Of a stretch of DNA of 8,257 nt, positions 1-7,023 are shown piece after piece. Numbering within the stretch: position 1 is the stretch's first letter; each line of letters begins with the position of its first letter. Source of the stretch: Bacteroidales bacterium (GTDB lineage: Bacteria > Bacteroidota > Bacteroidia > Bacteroidales > UBA932); contig JAFZIX010000168.1 in assembly GCA_017554135.1 (NCBI GenBank), forward strand, positions 1-8,257. Reading direction: 5' to 3'. A model generated the notes under the pieces. It worked only from the letters and a program-made list of their open reading frames with translations, was not told where the DNA came from and did no database searches. The translations under genes were made by a program, and so were the position numbers.

Positions 1-348
1 CACAGCGAGAACTCCTACCGCGGTCTGGTGCGGATGAACCCCGGCGCGCAGAACGCCCGCAACCATAGCCAGTGCGACAGCTTGCTGATCGGCAGCGAAT
101 GCGGCGCCCACACCTTCCCGGTGATCCGCAACGCCAACCCCACGGCCATCGTCGAACACGAAGCCACCACCTCCCGCATCAGCGAAGACCAACTCTTCTA
201 CTGCAACCAGCGCGGCATCAGCCCGGAAGATGCGGTCGGCCTCATCGTGGGCGGATACGCCCGCGAGGTCCTCAGCCGCCTCCCCATGGAATTCGCGGTC
301 GAAGCCCAGAAACTGCTCTCCGTCAACCTGGAAGGGGCGATAGGATGA
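1..348 (+). CDS. sufB: SufB, Fe-S cluster assembly scaffold protein (C-terminal part, truncated by window start)
   Basis: The reading frame is open from base 1 and ends at TGA 346-348, giving 115 C-terminal residues of a protein whose family is usually about 470-495 residues. SufB is the cytosolic scaffold of the SufBCD complex, on which Fe-S clusters are built. The fragment carries the highly conserved SufB tail: QCDSLLIG at residues 24-31, ECGAHTFP, EHEATTSRISEDQLFYC, and a closing LPMEFAVEAQKLL segment. Counting back from the C-terminus, Cys25 and Glu54 of the fragment match E. coli SufB Cys405 and Glu434, residues known to be needed for cluster assembly, so the visible part looks functional. 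The stop codon overlaps the next gene's start (ATGA, 345-348), which implies translational coupling. The upstream part of the gene and its promoter lie outside the window. Confidence 0.97.
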   Translation, partial: HSENSYRGLVRMNPGAQNARNHSQCDSLLIGSECGAHTFPVIRNANPTAIVEHEATTSRISEDQLFYCNQRGISPEDAVGLIVGGYAREVLSRLPMEFAVEAQKLLSVNLEGAIG

Positions 349-1034
349 TCCGCTTGATAATCTTTGATTTCGATGGGACGCTCGGGGATACCCGGGCGAA
401 TATCGTCATGACCATGCGGGATACGATGCGCGCCCTGGGGCTGGAGGAGCCTTCGGAGGATGCTATCGCGGCAACGATCGGGATTCCTCTGGCGGATGGT
501 TTTGCGCAGCTCTATCCGGGCATGTCCCTGGAGGAAACCCAGCACTGCGCGGTGACCTATCGGCAGATCTTCGAAAAGAACCGCAAGTTGCTGGTTCCGG
601 GGCTATTCCCGCATGTCAAGGAGACGCTGGCCCTGCTGCGGGCACAGGGCTACACCCTCACCGTGGCATCGTCCAGAATGTCATCCTCCCTCCGTGGCTT
701 CCTGCACGACATGGGCATCGAAGAATACATCAGCTACGTGCTGGGCGTGGATAACGTGGAGAAGGCCAAGCCCGATCCCGAGCCGGTGCTGAAGACCCTG
801 CGGGACCTTGGGATGCAGCCGGAGGAGACTATGGTCGTCGGAGATATGCCGGTAGATATCCTGATGGGACGCAGGGCGGGCGCGAAGACCTGCGCCGTCA
901 CATACGGAAATGCTTCTTTGAAAGACCTCGACATGGCGGAACCGGACTTCATTATTGGACAGTTCTCAGACTTGCCTGTAATCTTAACAAACAGTCCTGA
1001 TGCGATGCAAGTCTTTAGCAATCCTTGGATTTAG
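345..1034 (+). CDS. HAD-superfamily hydrolase, phosphoglycolate phosphatase-like
   Basis: This 229-residue cytosolic protein has the full haloacid dehalogenase motif set. Motif I is FDFDGTLGD (residues 7-15; nucleophile Asp8, acid/base Asp10), motif II is the Ser109/Ser110 region (VASSR), motif III is Lys142 in AKPDP, and motif IV is GDMPVD (Asp167, Asp171). A helical cap lies between motifs I and II (about residues 16-85), as in Gph/PpaX-type phosphatases. The substrate is probably a small phosphorylated metabolite; phosphoglycolate is the family default and is not proven. The ATG at 345 is chosen because motif I begins a few residues later and it overlaps the sufB stop as ATGA; longer in-frame starts would lie inside sufB. 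The last 15 or so residues, after DLPVIL, are AT-rich and extend past the usual family end. No role in the Suf system can be read from the sequence. Confidence 0.9.
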   Translation: MIRLIIFDFDGTLGDTRANIVMTMRDTMRALGLEEPSEDAIAATIGIPLADGFAQLYPGMSLEETQHCAVTYRQIFEKNRKLLVPGLFPHVKETLALLRAQGYTLTVASSRMSSSLRGFLHDMGIEEYISYVLGVDNVEKAKPDPEPVLKTLRDLGMQPEETMVVGDMPVDILMGRRAGAKTCAVTYGNASLKDLDMAEPDFIIGQFSDLPVILTNSPDAMQVFSNPWI

Positions 1035-1043
1035 TATAGTGTT

Positions 1044-1631
1044 ATGAGAAAAGTATTATTGATAATAGCTTTGCTGATTAGCGCCATACAACCTATTAAG
1101 GCCCAGACCATGGCCGACGATGCTAAAGTATGGTATGAAGGTTGGAAATACGCCCTTTCCAAGGAAGGCAGACAAAACTGGAAACCCGAGTTTACTGCGC
1201 GTGCCTATGCGGGATTTGTGACGGAAGGGCCCGCCATTACCGGTGGTGTGCGGATAGACGACAAGCGTACCTTTGGCTTGATGGTTTGGAAAGGTAGTAC
1301 CTGGATCGATGCGGCACCTGCCCGAGTCTACAGTATTTCTACAGGAATGTATATGCGCCGGTATTTCCATCTCGGAAAAAAGGATATAGTCGCTCTGTAT
1401 AGCGACTTTGCCATTGGTGCTGGGTACGTCTACAGGATGAACGGTGGGTATATGACCAATGCCGAGACAGGCGAAACCGTCAAGACAACGGATTATAGCG
1501 AAGGTGACGTGCTTTTTTCCGCAACCTGGCAGCCGGGGATCCGCTTTCGTTTCTGGAGGAATCTGCAGCTATTTTTAGGACCGACAATATCTACAAATAC
1601 AGTCGGGCTTCACCTGGGAATGGGTTTTTGA
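1044..1631 (+). CDS. Exported small beta-barrel-like protein of unknown function
   Basis: The product is 195 residues. It has a clear Sec signal peptide (MRK, then a hydrophobic stretch, and a likely cut after Ala20 in PIKAQT). I do not recognise a named family. After the signal the chain alternates short polar and aromatic/hydrophobic strands (for example about residues 97-109, 115-132, 155-170 and 173-182) and ends in LGMGF. Repeated beta hairpins and a C-terminal Phe are typical of small outer-membrane beta-barrels, so an 8-strand barrel is a reasonable guess. There is no lipobox and no long helix. The gene is AT-richer than the genes on either side and starts 10 bases after the HAD stop with no visible ribosome-binding site. 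Its stop is one base before the GNAT start. It looks like a later insertion into the array. Confidence 0.75.
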   Translation: MRKVLLIIALLISAIQPIKAQTMADDAKVWYEGWKYALSKEGRQNWKPEFTARAYAGFVTEGPAITGGVRIDDKRTFGLMVWKGSTWIDAAPARVYSISTGMYMRRYFHLGKKDIVALYSDFAIGAGYVYRMNGGYMTNAETGETVKTTDYSEGDVLFSATWQPGIRFRFWRNLQLFLGPTISTNTVGLHLGMGF

Positions 1632-1632
1632 T

Positions 1633-2121
1633 ATGACTATTCGAGACGCACACCCACGGGATATCCCGGAAATAATGGCCGTTCTGGAGGCTGCCAAGGG
1701 GATAATGCGGGCATCGGGGAATATGAATCAGTGGGTGAACGGGTATCCGTCGCATGAGGTGATAGAGACGGATATCGCCCGTGGTCATGGCTTTGTGGTG
1801 GAAGACGCTGGCAGGCTGGTAGCGTATTTCGCATTCATTCCGTCTCCCGAACCCACATACGCGAAAATCTACAACGGCGCATGGCTGGAAGACACCCTGC
1901 CTTATCACGTGGTGCATCGCATCGGCAGCCTGCCGGATGCCCACGGCATATTCGCGTCAGTAATGGACTGGTGCTTCGCGCATGACCCCAACATCCGCAT
2001 CGACACCCACCGCGACAATACCATTATGCGCCATTGCATAGAGAAATGCGGCTTCCGCTACTGCGGAATAATCTATCTGCTGGATGGCGCCGAACGCCTG
2101 GCATACCAGAAAAAATGCTAA
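1633..2121 (+). CDS. GNAT-family N-acetyltransferase
   Basis: A 162-residue protein of the GCN5-related acetyltransferase fold, which moves an acetyl group from acetyl-CoA to an amine; the substrate is unknown. It opens with the usual MTIRDAHPRDIPEIMAVLE strand-helix. It has QWVNGYPS at residues 33-40, and strands about 52-57 (GFVVED) and 62-69 (LVAYFAFI). The best-conserved block is IDTHRDNTIMRHC (123-135), leading to EKCGF and YCGIIYLLDGAERLAYQK. This block matches a Bacteroidota GNAT subgroup as I know it. The canonical acetyl-CoA loop (Q/RxxGxG/A) is degenerate here (about residues 97-106), which is common in that subgroup. The start lies one base after the previous stop. Its last codons contain the likely sufC promoter. 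Confidence 0.85.
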   Translation: MTIRDAHPRDIPEIMAVLEAAKGIMRASGNMNQWVNGYPSHEVIETDIARGHGFVVEDAGRLVAYFAFIPSPEPTYAKIYNGAWLEDTLPYHVVHRIGSLPDAHGIFASVMDWCFAHDPNIRIDTHRDNTIMRHCIEKCGFRYCGIIYLLDGAERLAYQKKC

Positions 2122-2127
2122 CTTTGC
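2119..2127 (+). promoter_or_regulatory. Candidate Bacteroidota -7 promoter element for sufC
   Basis: TAACTTTGC fits the Bacteroidota -7 consensus TAnnTTTG followed by a pyrimidine. It overlaps the GNAT stop codon (2119-2121). Transcription would begin around 2131-2134, at or just before the sufC ATG at 2133, which predicts a leaderless or nearly leaderless sufC mRNA. The -33 partner is weak: CCTG at 2097-2100 with an 18-base gap is the nearest approach to TTTG. The call therefore rests on the -7 match and its position. Confidence 0.5.
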
Positions 2128-2132
2128 AGTCT

Positions 2133-2888
2133 ATGGCAGAACAGAATCTACTCGAAATACGCGACCTGCATGCAGGCATTGAAGGAAAGGAAATCCTGCA
2201 CGGCATCAACCTGACCATCAAGCCGGGCGAGGTGCATGCCGTGATGGGCCCGAACGGGGCGGGGAAGAGCACCCTCAGCGCTGTGCTGGCCGGGCGTCCG
2301 GACTACACCGTCACCGGTGGCAGCATCACTTTCGCTGGCCGTAACCTGCTGGAAATGAGCCCCGAAGAGCGCTCCTGGGCCGGCATGTTCCTATCCTTCC
2401 AATATCCCATCGAGATCCCCGGCGTCAGCATCACCAACTTCATGAAGGCGGCGGTGAACGCGCGGCGCAAGGCCAAAGGTGAACTGGAGATGCCCCCGGC
2501 TCAGTTCCTCAAGCTCCTCAAGGAGAAGATGGCGTTCGTGGGGATGAAGGGAGAATTCGCAAAGCGCGAGGTGAACGTGGGCTTCAGCGGTGGGGAGAAA
2601 AAGCGCAACGAGATATTCCAGATGGCGATGCTCGACCCTACCCTTAGCATCCTGGACGAGACCGACAGCGGCCTGGACGTGGATGCCTTGAAGATAGTTG
2701 CGGACGGGGTGAACGCCCTCCGCAGCCCGGAGAAATCCGCCATCATCATCACCCACTACAAGCACCTGCTGGAACTTATCACCCCCGACCGCGTGCATGT
2801 GCTCAAGGCCGGCCGCATCGTCGCCACCGGTGGGATGGAACTCGCCGAACGCATAGAAACCGAAGGATTCGACAGCATCAATGGATAG
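2133..2888 (+). CDS. sufC: SufC, ABC-type ATPase of the SufBCD complex
   Basis: SufC is the soluble ATPase that binds SufB and SufD and drives the structural changes needed for cluster assembly. From ATG 2133 the protein has 251 residues, normal for the family. All nucleotide-binding motifs are intact: Walker A GPNGAGKST (39-47), Q-loop Gln90 in SFQYP, the signature FSGGEKKR (151-158) in its SufC form, Walker B LSILDETDSGLD (171-182, with Glu176), and the switch His208 in ITHYK. An in-frame ATG at 2115 would add six residues and overlap the GNAT gene. I prefer 2133 because it matches the usual SufC N-terminus and lies just beyond the TAACTTTGC element. The 3' end overlaps sufD by 8 bases. Confidence 0.97.
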   Translation: MAEQNLLEIRDLHAGIEGKEILHGINLTIKPGEVHAVMGPNGAGKSTLSAVLAGRPDYTVTGGSITFAGRNLLEMSPEERSWAGMFLSFQYPIEIPGVSITNFMKAAVNARRKAKGELEMPPAQFLKLLKEKMAFVGMKGEFAKREVNVGFSGGEKKRNEIFQMAMLDPTLSILDETDSGLDVDALKIVADGVNALRSPEKSAIIITHYKHLLELITPDRVHVLKAGRIVATGGMELAERIETEGFDSING

Positions 2889-3471
2889 GATTTACCGCGT
2901 GGGGATAGATGAGGTGCCCAAGCGCCTGACCCTGGAGGAGAACGAGCATCTCCGCCTGACCTTCATCGTGATGCCAGGCGTCAGCGCGGATATCCCTTTC
3001 GAGATAAAAATACGCAAGGCGGGAGTGAACCTGGAGATATTCGGCCTCTACCTCTGCCCTCACAGCGAAAGGGTGAAGTTCGATGTCACCGTCCGCCATC
3101 TGGTGGGGGGCGCATCTTCGCACCAGTTATTCCGGGGGATAGTGGGCGGCACCGCCCGTGCGGAGTTCGACGGGCTGGTGTATGTTGCGCCGGATGCCCA
3201 GCAGACCAAGGCCCTGCAGGAGAACCATTCCATCCTTCTGAATGACGGGGCCGTGGTGGAAACGCATCCGCAGTTGGAGATTTATGCGGATGACGTGCAG
3301 TGCTCGCACGGAGCCACCACCGGCTATCTGAATCCGGATGAACTGTTCTACCTGCGCAGCCGCGGCATCCCCGAAGTTGAGGCCCGCCGCCTGCAGATGA
3401 TATCCTTCATCGCCCCCGTTATCGCCCATCTTCCGGAGGAGATGCGGGAGCAGATAATCTCCCGTCTATGA
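2881..3471 (+). CDS. sufD: SufD, unusually short (core domain only)
   Basis: SufD pairs with SufB to form the scaffold of the SufBC2D complex. This copy is 196 residues, whereas E. coli SufD has 423. What is present is the C-terminal beta-helix core. It includes the strand-rich region from about residue 14 to 105, the stretch QQTKALQENHSILL (107-120), LEIYADDVQCSHGATTG (132-148), and a final helical segment (RGIPEVEARRLQMISFIAPVI). CSHGATTG holds His143, the counterpart of the conserved SufD histidine (His360 in E. coli) that lies at the SufB-SufD interface. The N-terminal helical domain is absent. The upstream DNA is intact sufC in another frame, so this is a clean short gene and not a recent frameshift. 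The start at 2881 overlaps the sufC stop by 8 bases, and the stop overlaps ispE as ATGA, so it is probably translated within the operon. Confidence 0.9.
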   Translation: MDRIYRVGIDEVPKRLTLEENEHLRLTFIVMPGVSADIPFEIKIRKAGVNLEIFGLYLCPHSERVKFDVTVRHLVGGASSHQLFRGIVGGTARAEFDGLVYVAPDAQQTKALQENHSILLNDGAVVETHPQLEIYADDVQCSHGATTGYLNPDELFYLRSRGIPEVEARRLQMISFIAPVIAHLPEEMREQIISRL

Positions 3472-4250
3472 CCGTCTTCCCCAATGTCAAACTGAATCTG
3501 GGGCTGCGGGTGCTGGGCAAGCGCCCGGACGGTTTCCATGAACTGGAGAGTCTTTTCATCCCCTACGACGGCTTCCGGGACGAACTGACGATAGTGCCCG
3601 CGCCGGAGTTCAGCATCGAGATCGACGGCCCATGCTACCGCGGATGGGATCCTTCGGAGGATCTGACCGCGCGTGCCTGGCGGCTGATGAGGGATGAGTT
3701 CGGGATCGACCCGGTGCGGATTTGCCTGACGAAGAATTCCCCCGTCGGTGCCGGCCTGGGTGGCGGTTCCTCCGATGGCGCCTTCGCCCTCCGCGCGCTG
3801 AATGACATCTTTTCCCTTGGGCTATCCGACTCTACCCTGGCAGACCTTGCCGCCCGCCTCGGCTCCGACTGCCCCTTCTTCATCTACAACCGCCCGATGT
3901 TCGTCACCGGCCGCGGCGATGTGCTGGAACCGTTCGATATCGACCTTTCGCCTTTTCGCATCGAAGTCGCTGTCCCCGCCGGCGTCTCTGTTAGTACGAA
4001 GGAGGCGTATGCCGGGCTGGACGCCCCCACTGTCATTCCGAACGCAGTGAAGGAATCTATTAAGGCATCCCTCTCCCTTCCGCCCGAGCAATGGCGCGGG
4101 CGGCTGGTCAACGACTTCGAACGCAGCGTCTTCCCGGCGCACCCCGAAATCGCCGCCCTCAAAGAAGAATTCTACCGCCGCGGCGCCATCTACGCTTCAA
4201 TGTCCGGCTCCGGCTCGGCAGTTTTTGCTTTATTCCCCGCTAATTCCTAA
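3468..4250 (+). CDS. ispE: IspE, 4-diphosphocytidyl-2-C-methyl-D-erythritol kinase
   Basis: IspE phosphorylates 4-diphosphocytidyl-2-C-methyl-D-erythritol with ATP, a middle step of the MEP isoprenoid pathway in the cytosol. The 260-residue protein is a GHMP kinase with the family features: FPNVKLNLGL (residues 4-13, with Lys8 the probable counterpart of the E. coli active-site lysine), the phosphate loop PVGAGLGGGSSD (92-103), the catalytic Asp134 in GSDCPFF, and motif 3 MSGSGSAVFALF (245-256). It is slightly shorter than the E. coli enzyme (283), mostly in the C-terminal half. It starts inside the sufD stop (ATGA 3468-3471), so it is likely coupled to sufD. Placement behind suf genes is plausible because IspG and IspH later in the pathway need Fe-S clusters. 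Confidence 0.95.
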   Translation: MTVFPNVKLNLGLRVLGKRPDGFHELESLFIPYDGFRDELTIVPAPEFSIEIDGPCYRGWDPSEDLTARAWRLMRDEFGIDPVRICLTKNSPVGAGLGGGSSDGAFALRALNDIFSLGLSDSTLADLAARLGSDCPFFIYNRPMFVTGRGDVLEPFDIDLSPFRIEVAVPAGVSVSTKEAYAGLDAPTVIPNAVKESIKASLSLPPEQWRGRLVNDFERSVFPAHPEIAALKEEFYRRGAIYASMSGSGSAVFALFPANS

Positions 4251-4257
4251 ATTAGCG
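4238..4257 (+). promoter_or_regulatory. Perfect 8-bp hairpin across the ispE stop, abutting the next start codon
   Basis: CGCTAATT (4238-4245) and AATTAGCG (4250-4257) are exact inverted complements around a four-base CCTA loop. The ispE stop TAA lies at 4248-4250 and the next ATG at 4260, two bases past the stem. No T-run follows, so it is not a classical intrinsic terminator. It could limit ribosome access to the downstream start, mark an RNA-processing site, or protect the upstream mRNA's 3' end. Confidence 0.45.
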
Positions 4258-4259
4258 AC

Positions 4260-6905
4260 ATGAAACCTGGCCTGAAAGTTCTGCTCTCCGCAGCGCTGCT
4301 GTTCGCGTCCCTCATCTGCGGGGCGCAAACTACCAAGGTGCGTGGTCGGGTGACGGACGAATCCGGGGAGGGCATCCCCTTCGCAGGAGTCTATTTCAAA
4401 GGCACTACCGTCGGCATCACGGCGGATATGGATGGCTACTACAACCTCGAAACCAAGGACCTCAGCCGCTATGTGCTGGTGGCGCAGCTGCTGGGATACG
4501 ACCCCATGGAGGTGTTCGTGCAGCCCGGCAAATTCAACGAGGTGGACTTCACCCTGCACCTGACGGATAATCGTTTAAGCGGCGCCAAGGTGCGGGCAGA
4601 CAACAAGAAGGCCCGCGAACTGCTGGCCAATATCCAGGCACACCGTGCCACCAACGACCCCGACAATCATCCGGAGTACGTCTGCGAAATCTACAACAAG
4701 ATGGAGATGGACTTGACGCATCCGGCGGAGCAATTGGACGGCAAGCGCTTCAGGCAGGAATTCGGCTTCGTTTTCGACTACATAGACACTTCCGCGGTAT
4801 CCGGCGTGCCATATCTGCCGGTGATGATTTCCGAGACCGTGTCCGAACGCAGGCATAGCAGTGCGCCGCTGAAAGACGCGGAAACTGTGCTTGCCAACCG
4901 CATCTCCGGCCTGAACCCGGAAGGCAACAATATGCTCAGCCAGTTCACCGGTTCGCTGCACCTGCGGATCAACTTCTACCGGCCGTTCATCAACGCCTTC
5001 GACGTGCAGTTCCCGTCCCCGATCCAGGAGAACGGGCTGCTCTACTACAACTACTGTATTATTGATACTCTGAAAGTTGACGGGCGTCCGACGCTGCTTG
5101 TGCGCTACCATCCCAAGTCGCTGGTGTCCACTCCGGCATTCGACGGCGAGATGCGTATCGACTGCGAAGATTTCGCGCTGCGCAGCATCCATGCCAACAT
5201 GAAAAACACCACCAACGTCAACTGGCTGAGGGACCTGGTGTTCGATTCGGAGTATGAGCGTCAGGCGGATTCCACATGGTTCTACAAGAGCGACCGTCTC
5301 TACGTGGATCTTTCGCTTTCGCTGCGGGACTCTTCCAAGATGCTCTCGTTCATCGGCCGGAAGGATATGAACTATTCCAAGGTTCGTTTCGAACTTGGGT
5401 CGAAGATCCGCTCCGGCGATGCACTGGTGAATGTGGGGGAGGATGCCACCAGGAAGGACGAAAGCTACTGGGCAGGCGCCCGTCCGGAGCCGCTTTCCGA
5501 GAAGGAGCAGGCCATCTACGATATGGTGGAGAAGGTGCAGACAGTGCCGATGTACAAGACTCTGTATGAAATTGTCTATACGGCCATCAACGGCTACTAC
5601 GAAGTGGGAAAGATTGGCTTCGGGCCTTATTTCAAACTGCTGAGTTTCAACGCCTTGGAGGGATTCCGGCCGCAGTTCGGCATGCGCACTTCCAAAGCCT
5701 TCAGCCTCACCGACCGCTTCACGGTTTACGGGGCATACGGCACAAGGGACAAGACGCTCAAGGGCGGTGCCACCTGGGAACATTTGTTCGACCGCATCCC
5801 CGAACGCAAACTTACCCTTTCTGCCAAGTACGACGTCTATCAGATGGGCAGCGCCGCCGAAAACTCCATCGGGGAGGGGAATATCCTCGCCACTATATTC
5901 GGCGGGAGCTACAATAACAAGCTCTGCATGATGTCTTCCTTTGCGGGCAAGTACGAGCACGAATTTTCAATGCGGGTGAATGGAACGATAGGCTTCGACT
6001 TCAAGCGTTACTACCCCAACGAGGCGCCCTGGCTGCGGGAGATGAAGCAGGTGCAGATGTATGCGCCGGATTCCAGCAAGATCCACAGTGTGGCTGCCAA
6101 CGAAATGTATGTGGCCTTGCGTTTTTCGAAGGATGAGACGGTGAACCGCGGGCTGTTCAAGAAGAATTACGTCTATTCCGAATATCCGTCGGTGACTATT
6201 TCGCTGGCGGGGTCGGTGTCCGGGTTGAGGCCGGGGGATTATAGTTATCTGCGGCCGGAATTCACGCTGCGCTGGAGCCCGCGGGTGCCTCCGTTCGGCA
6301 CTTCCAAGATTTATATCAATGCCGGCAAGATTTACGGTAAAGTGCCCTATCCAATGTTGCACATGCATGAGGGCAACAGCACCTATCTGCTGAACCGTTT
6401 TTCGTTCGCGTGCATGGAGTTCATGGAGTTCGCGTCCGACCAGTGGCTGACAGTGTTCTGGAACCACTGCTTCAATGGATTCTTCTTCGGTAAACTGCCT
6501 GTAATAAGGAAGTTAGGCTGGCGAGAAGAGGTGTCTGTGCGGGCTGCCTGGGGTTCGCTTTCCCCGCAGAACAACGGCAATCTGGCCAAGGTGAATGCTG
6601 CCGATATGCAGGCTCCGATGCTCTTCCCGAACGGCACTTCATCTCTGGGGAAGCAGCCTTATGTGGAGTTCGGCGCGGGCATTTCCAACATCCTAAAATT
6701 CATCCGCGTGGATTGCTACTGGCGCGCCTCCTACCGGGATCAGCGCATCGTGGTGGTTGAAGATCCTTCTGTGAAGCCGGTCAAGCCTGTCATCGATCCC
6801 GAAACCGGCCTGGTCATCGAAGACCCCACCTTCAAGCAGAAGGTCCTGAGCCGTCTCCGCACCCCGAACTTCGCCGTCAAGATTGGCGCGGAGTTCAAGT
6901 TCTAA
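4260..6905 (+). CDS. DUF5686 / carboxypeptidase-like regulatory domain outer-membrane protein
   Basis: An 881-residue exported protein. Residues 1-22 form a Sec signal peptide, with a likely cut in CGA|QTT; the Cys20 context (LIC) is a poor lipobox. Residues about 26-101 are a carboxypeptidase-D-regulatory-like beta-sandwich (VRGRVTDESGEGIPFAGVYF, then TADMDGYYNL and LGYDPMEV). The long remainder begins ARELLANIQAHRATNDPDNHP and matches the Bacteroidota DUF5686 family by its opening and overall plan, then becomes a strand-rich barrel-like region that ends in KIGAEFKF. The C-terminal Phe and alternating aromatic strands suggest outer-membrane insertion. There is no TonB box or plug signature, so it is not a canonical SusC transporter. 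Its molecular function is unknown. It starts 9 bases after ispE with no Shine-Dalgarno sequence. A terminator lies about 200 bases downstream. Confidence 0.88.
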   Translation: MKPGLKVLLSAALLFASLICGAQTTKVRGRVTDESGEGIPFAGVYFKGTTVGITADMDGYYNLETKDLSRYVLVAQLLGYDPMEVFVQPGKFNEVDFTLHLTDNRLSGAKVRADNKKARELLANIQAHRATNDPDNHPEYVCEIYNKMEMDLTHPAEQLDGKRFRQEFGFVFDYIDTSAVSGVPYLPVMISETVSERRHSSAPLKDAETVLANRISGLNPEGNNMLSQFTGSLHLRINFYRPFINAFDVQFPSPIQENGLLYYNYCIIDTLKVDGRPTLLVRYHPKSLVSTPAFDGEMRIDCEDFALRSIHANMKNTTNVNWLRDLVFDSEYERQADSTWFYKSDRLYVDLSLSLRDSSKMLSFIGRKDMNYSKVRFELGSKIRSGDALVNVGEDATRKDESYWAGARPEPLSEKEQAIYDMVEKVQTVPMYKTLYEIVYTAINGYYEVGKIGFGPYFKLLSFNALEGFRPQFGMRTSKAFSLTDRFTVYGAYGTRDKTLKGGATWEHLFDRIPERKLTLSAKYDVYQMGSAAENSIGEGNILATIFGGSYNNKLCMMSSFAGKYEHEFSMRVNGTIGFDFKRYYPNEAPWLREMKQVQMYAPDSSKIHSVAANEMYVALRFSKDETVNRGLFKKNYVYSEYPSVTISLAGSVSGLRPGDYSYLRPEFTLRWSPRVPPFGTSKIYINAGKIYGKVPYPMLHMHEGNSTYLLNRFSFACMEFMEFASDQWLTVFWNHCFNGFFFGKLPVIRKLGWREEVSVRAAWGSLSPQNNGNLAKVNAADMQAPMLFPNGTSSLGKQPYVEFGAGISNILKFIRVDCYWRASYRDQRIVVVEDPSVKPVKPVIDPETGLVIEDPTFKQKVLSRLRTPNFAVKIGAEFKF

Positions 6906-7023
6906 TGATAAAAACCGAGGGGATAGGAATAGAGCCGCCGCAAAGCGGCGCCTTCACTCTGACAAGTCTCTCAACCTCCATCCTAATGGAGTAGAGAACA
7001 AGTTTTTGCCTTGTCTTTCTTTT
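6906..7023. other. Intergenic stretch with two stem-loops
   Basis: No convincing gene is seen on the plus strand. A GC-rich stem, CGCCGC-AAA-GCGGCG (6936-6950), lies 30 bases after the DUF5686 stop. A longer interrupted stem occupies 6966-6999: GTCTCT pairs with the AGAGAAC side, and CTCCAT-CCTA-ATGGAG forms the top. Neither is followed by a T-run on either strand, so neither is a standard terminator. GACAAG (6961-6966) can also pair with CTTGTC (7010-7015), and TTGTCTTT (7011-7018) with AAAGACAA (7049-7056), so several alternative folds compete. On the minus strand a 43-codon frame runs through this stretch (see the findings). Confidence 0.5.

Noticed and set aside
72..344. N-terminal extension of the HAD frame reading through sufB
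   Set aside because: It lies wholly inside the well-conserved sufB coding region in another frame, is arginine/proline-rich as expected of a shadow frame, and the HAD motif I begins only after ATG 345.
1268..1275. TACCTTTG on the plus strand as a promoter
   Set aside because: It sits inside the exported-protein gene with no TTTG 19-21 bases upstream and no gene start shortly after.
4575..5960. A 461-codon minus-strand frame
   Set aside because: It is antisense to the clearly coding DUF5686 gene, and its histidine/valine-rich composition is what the complement of a GC-rich coding frame gives. No signal, motif or promoter supports it.
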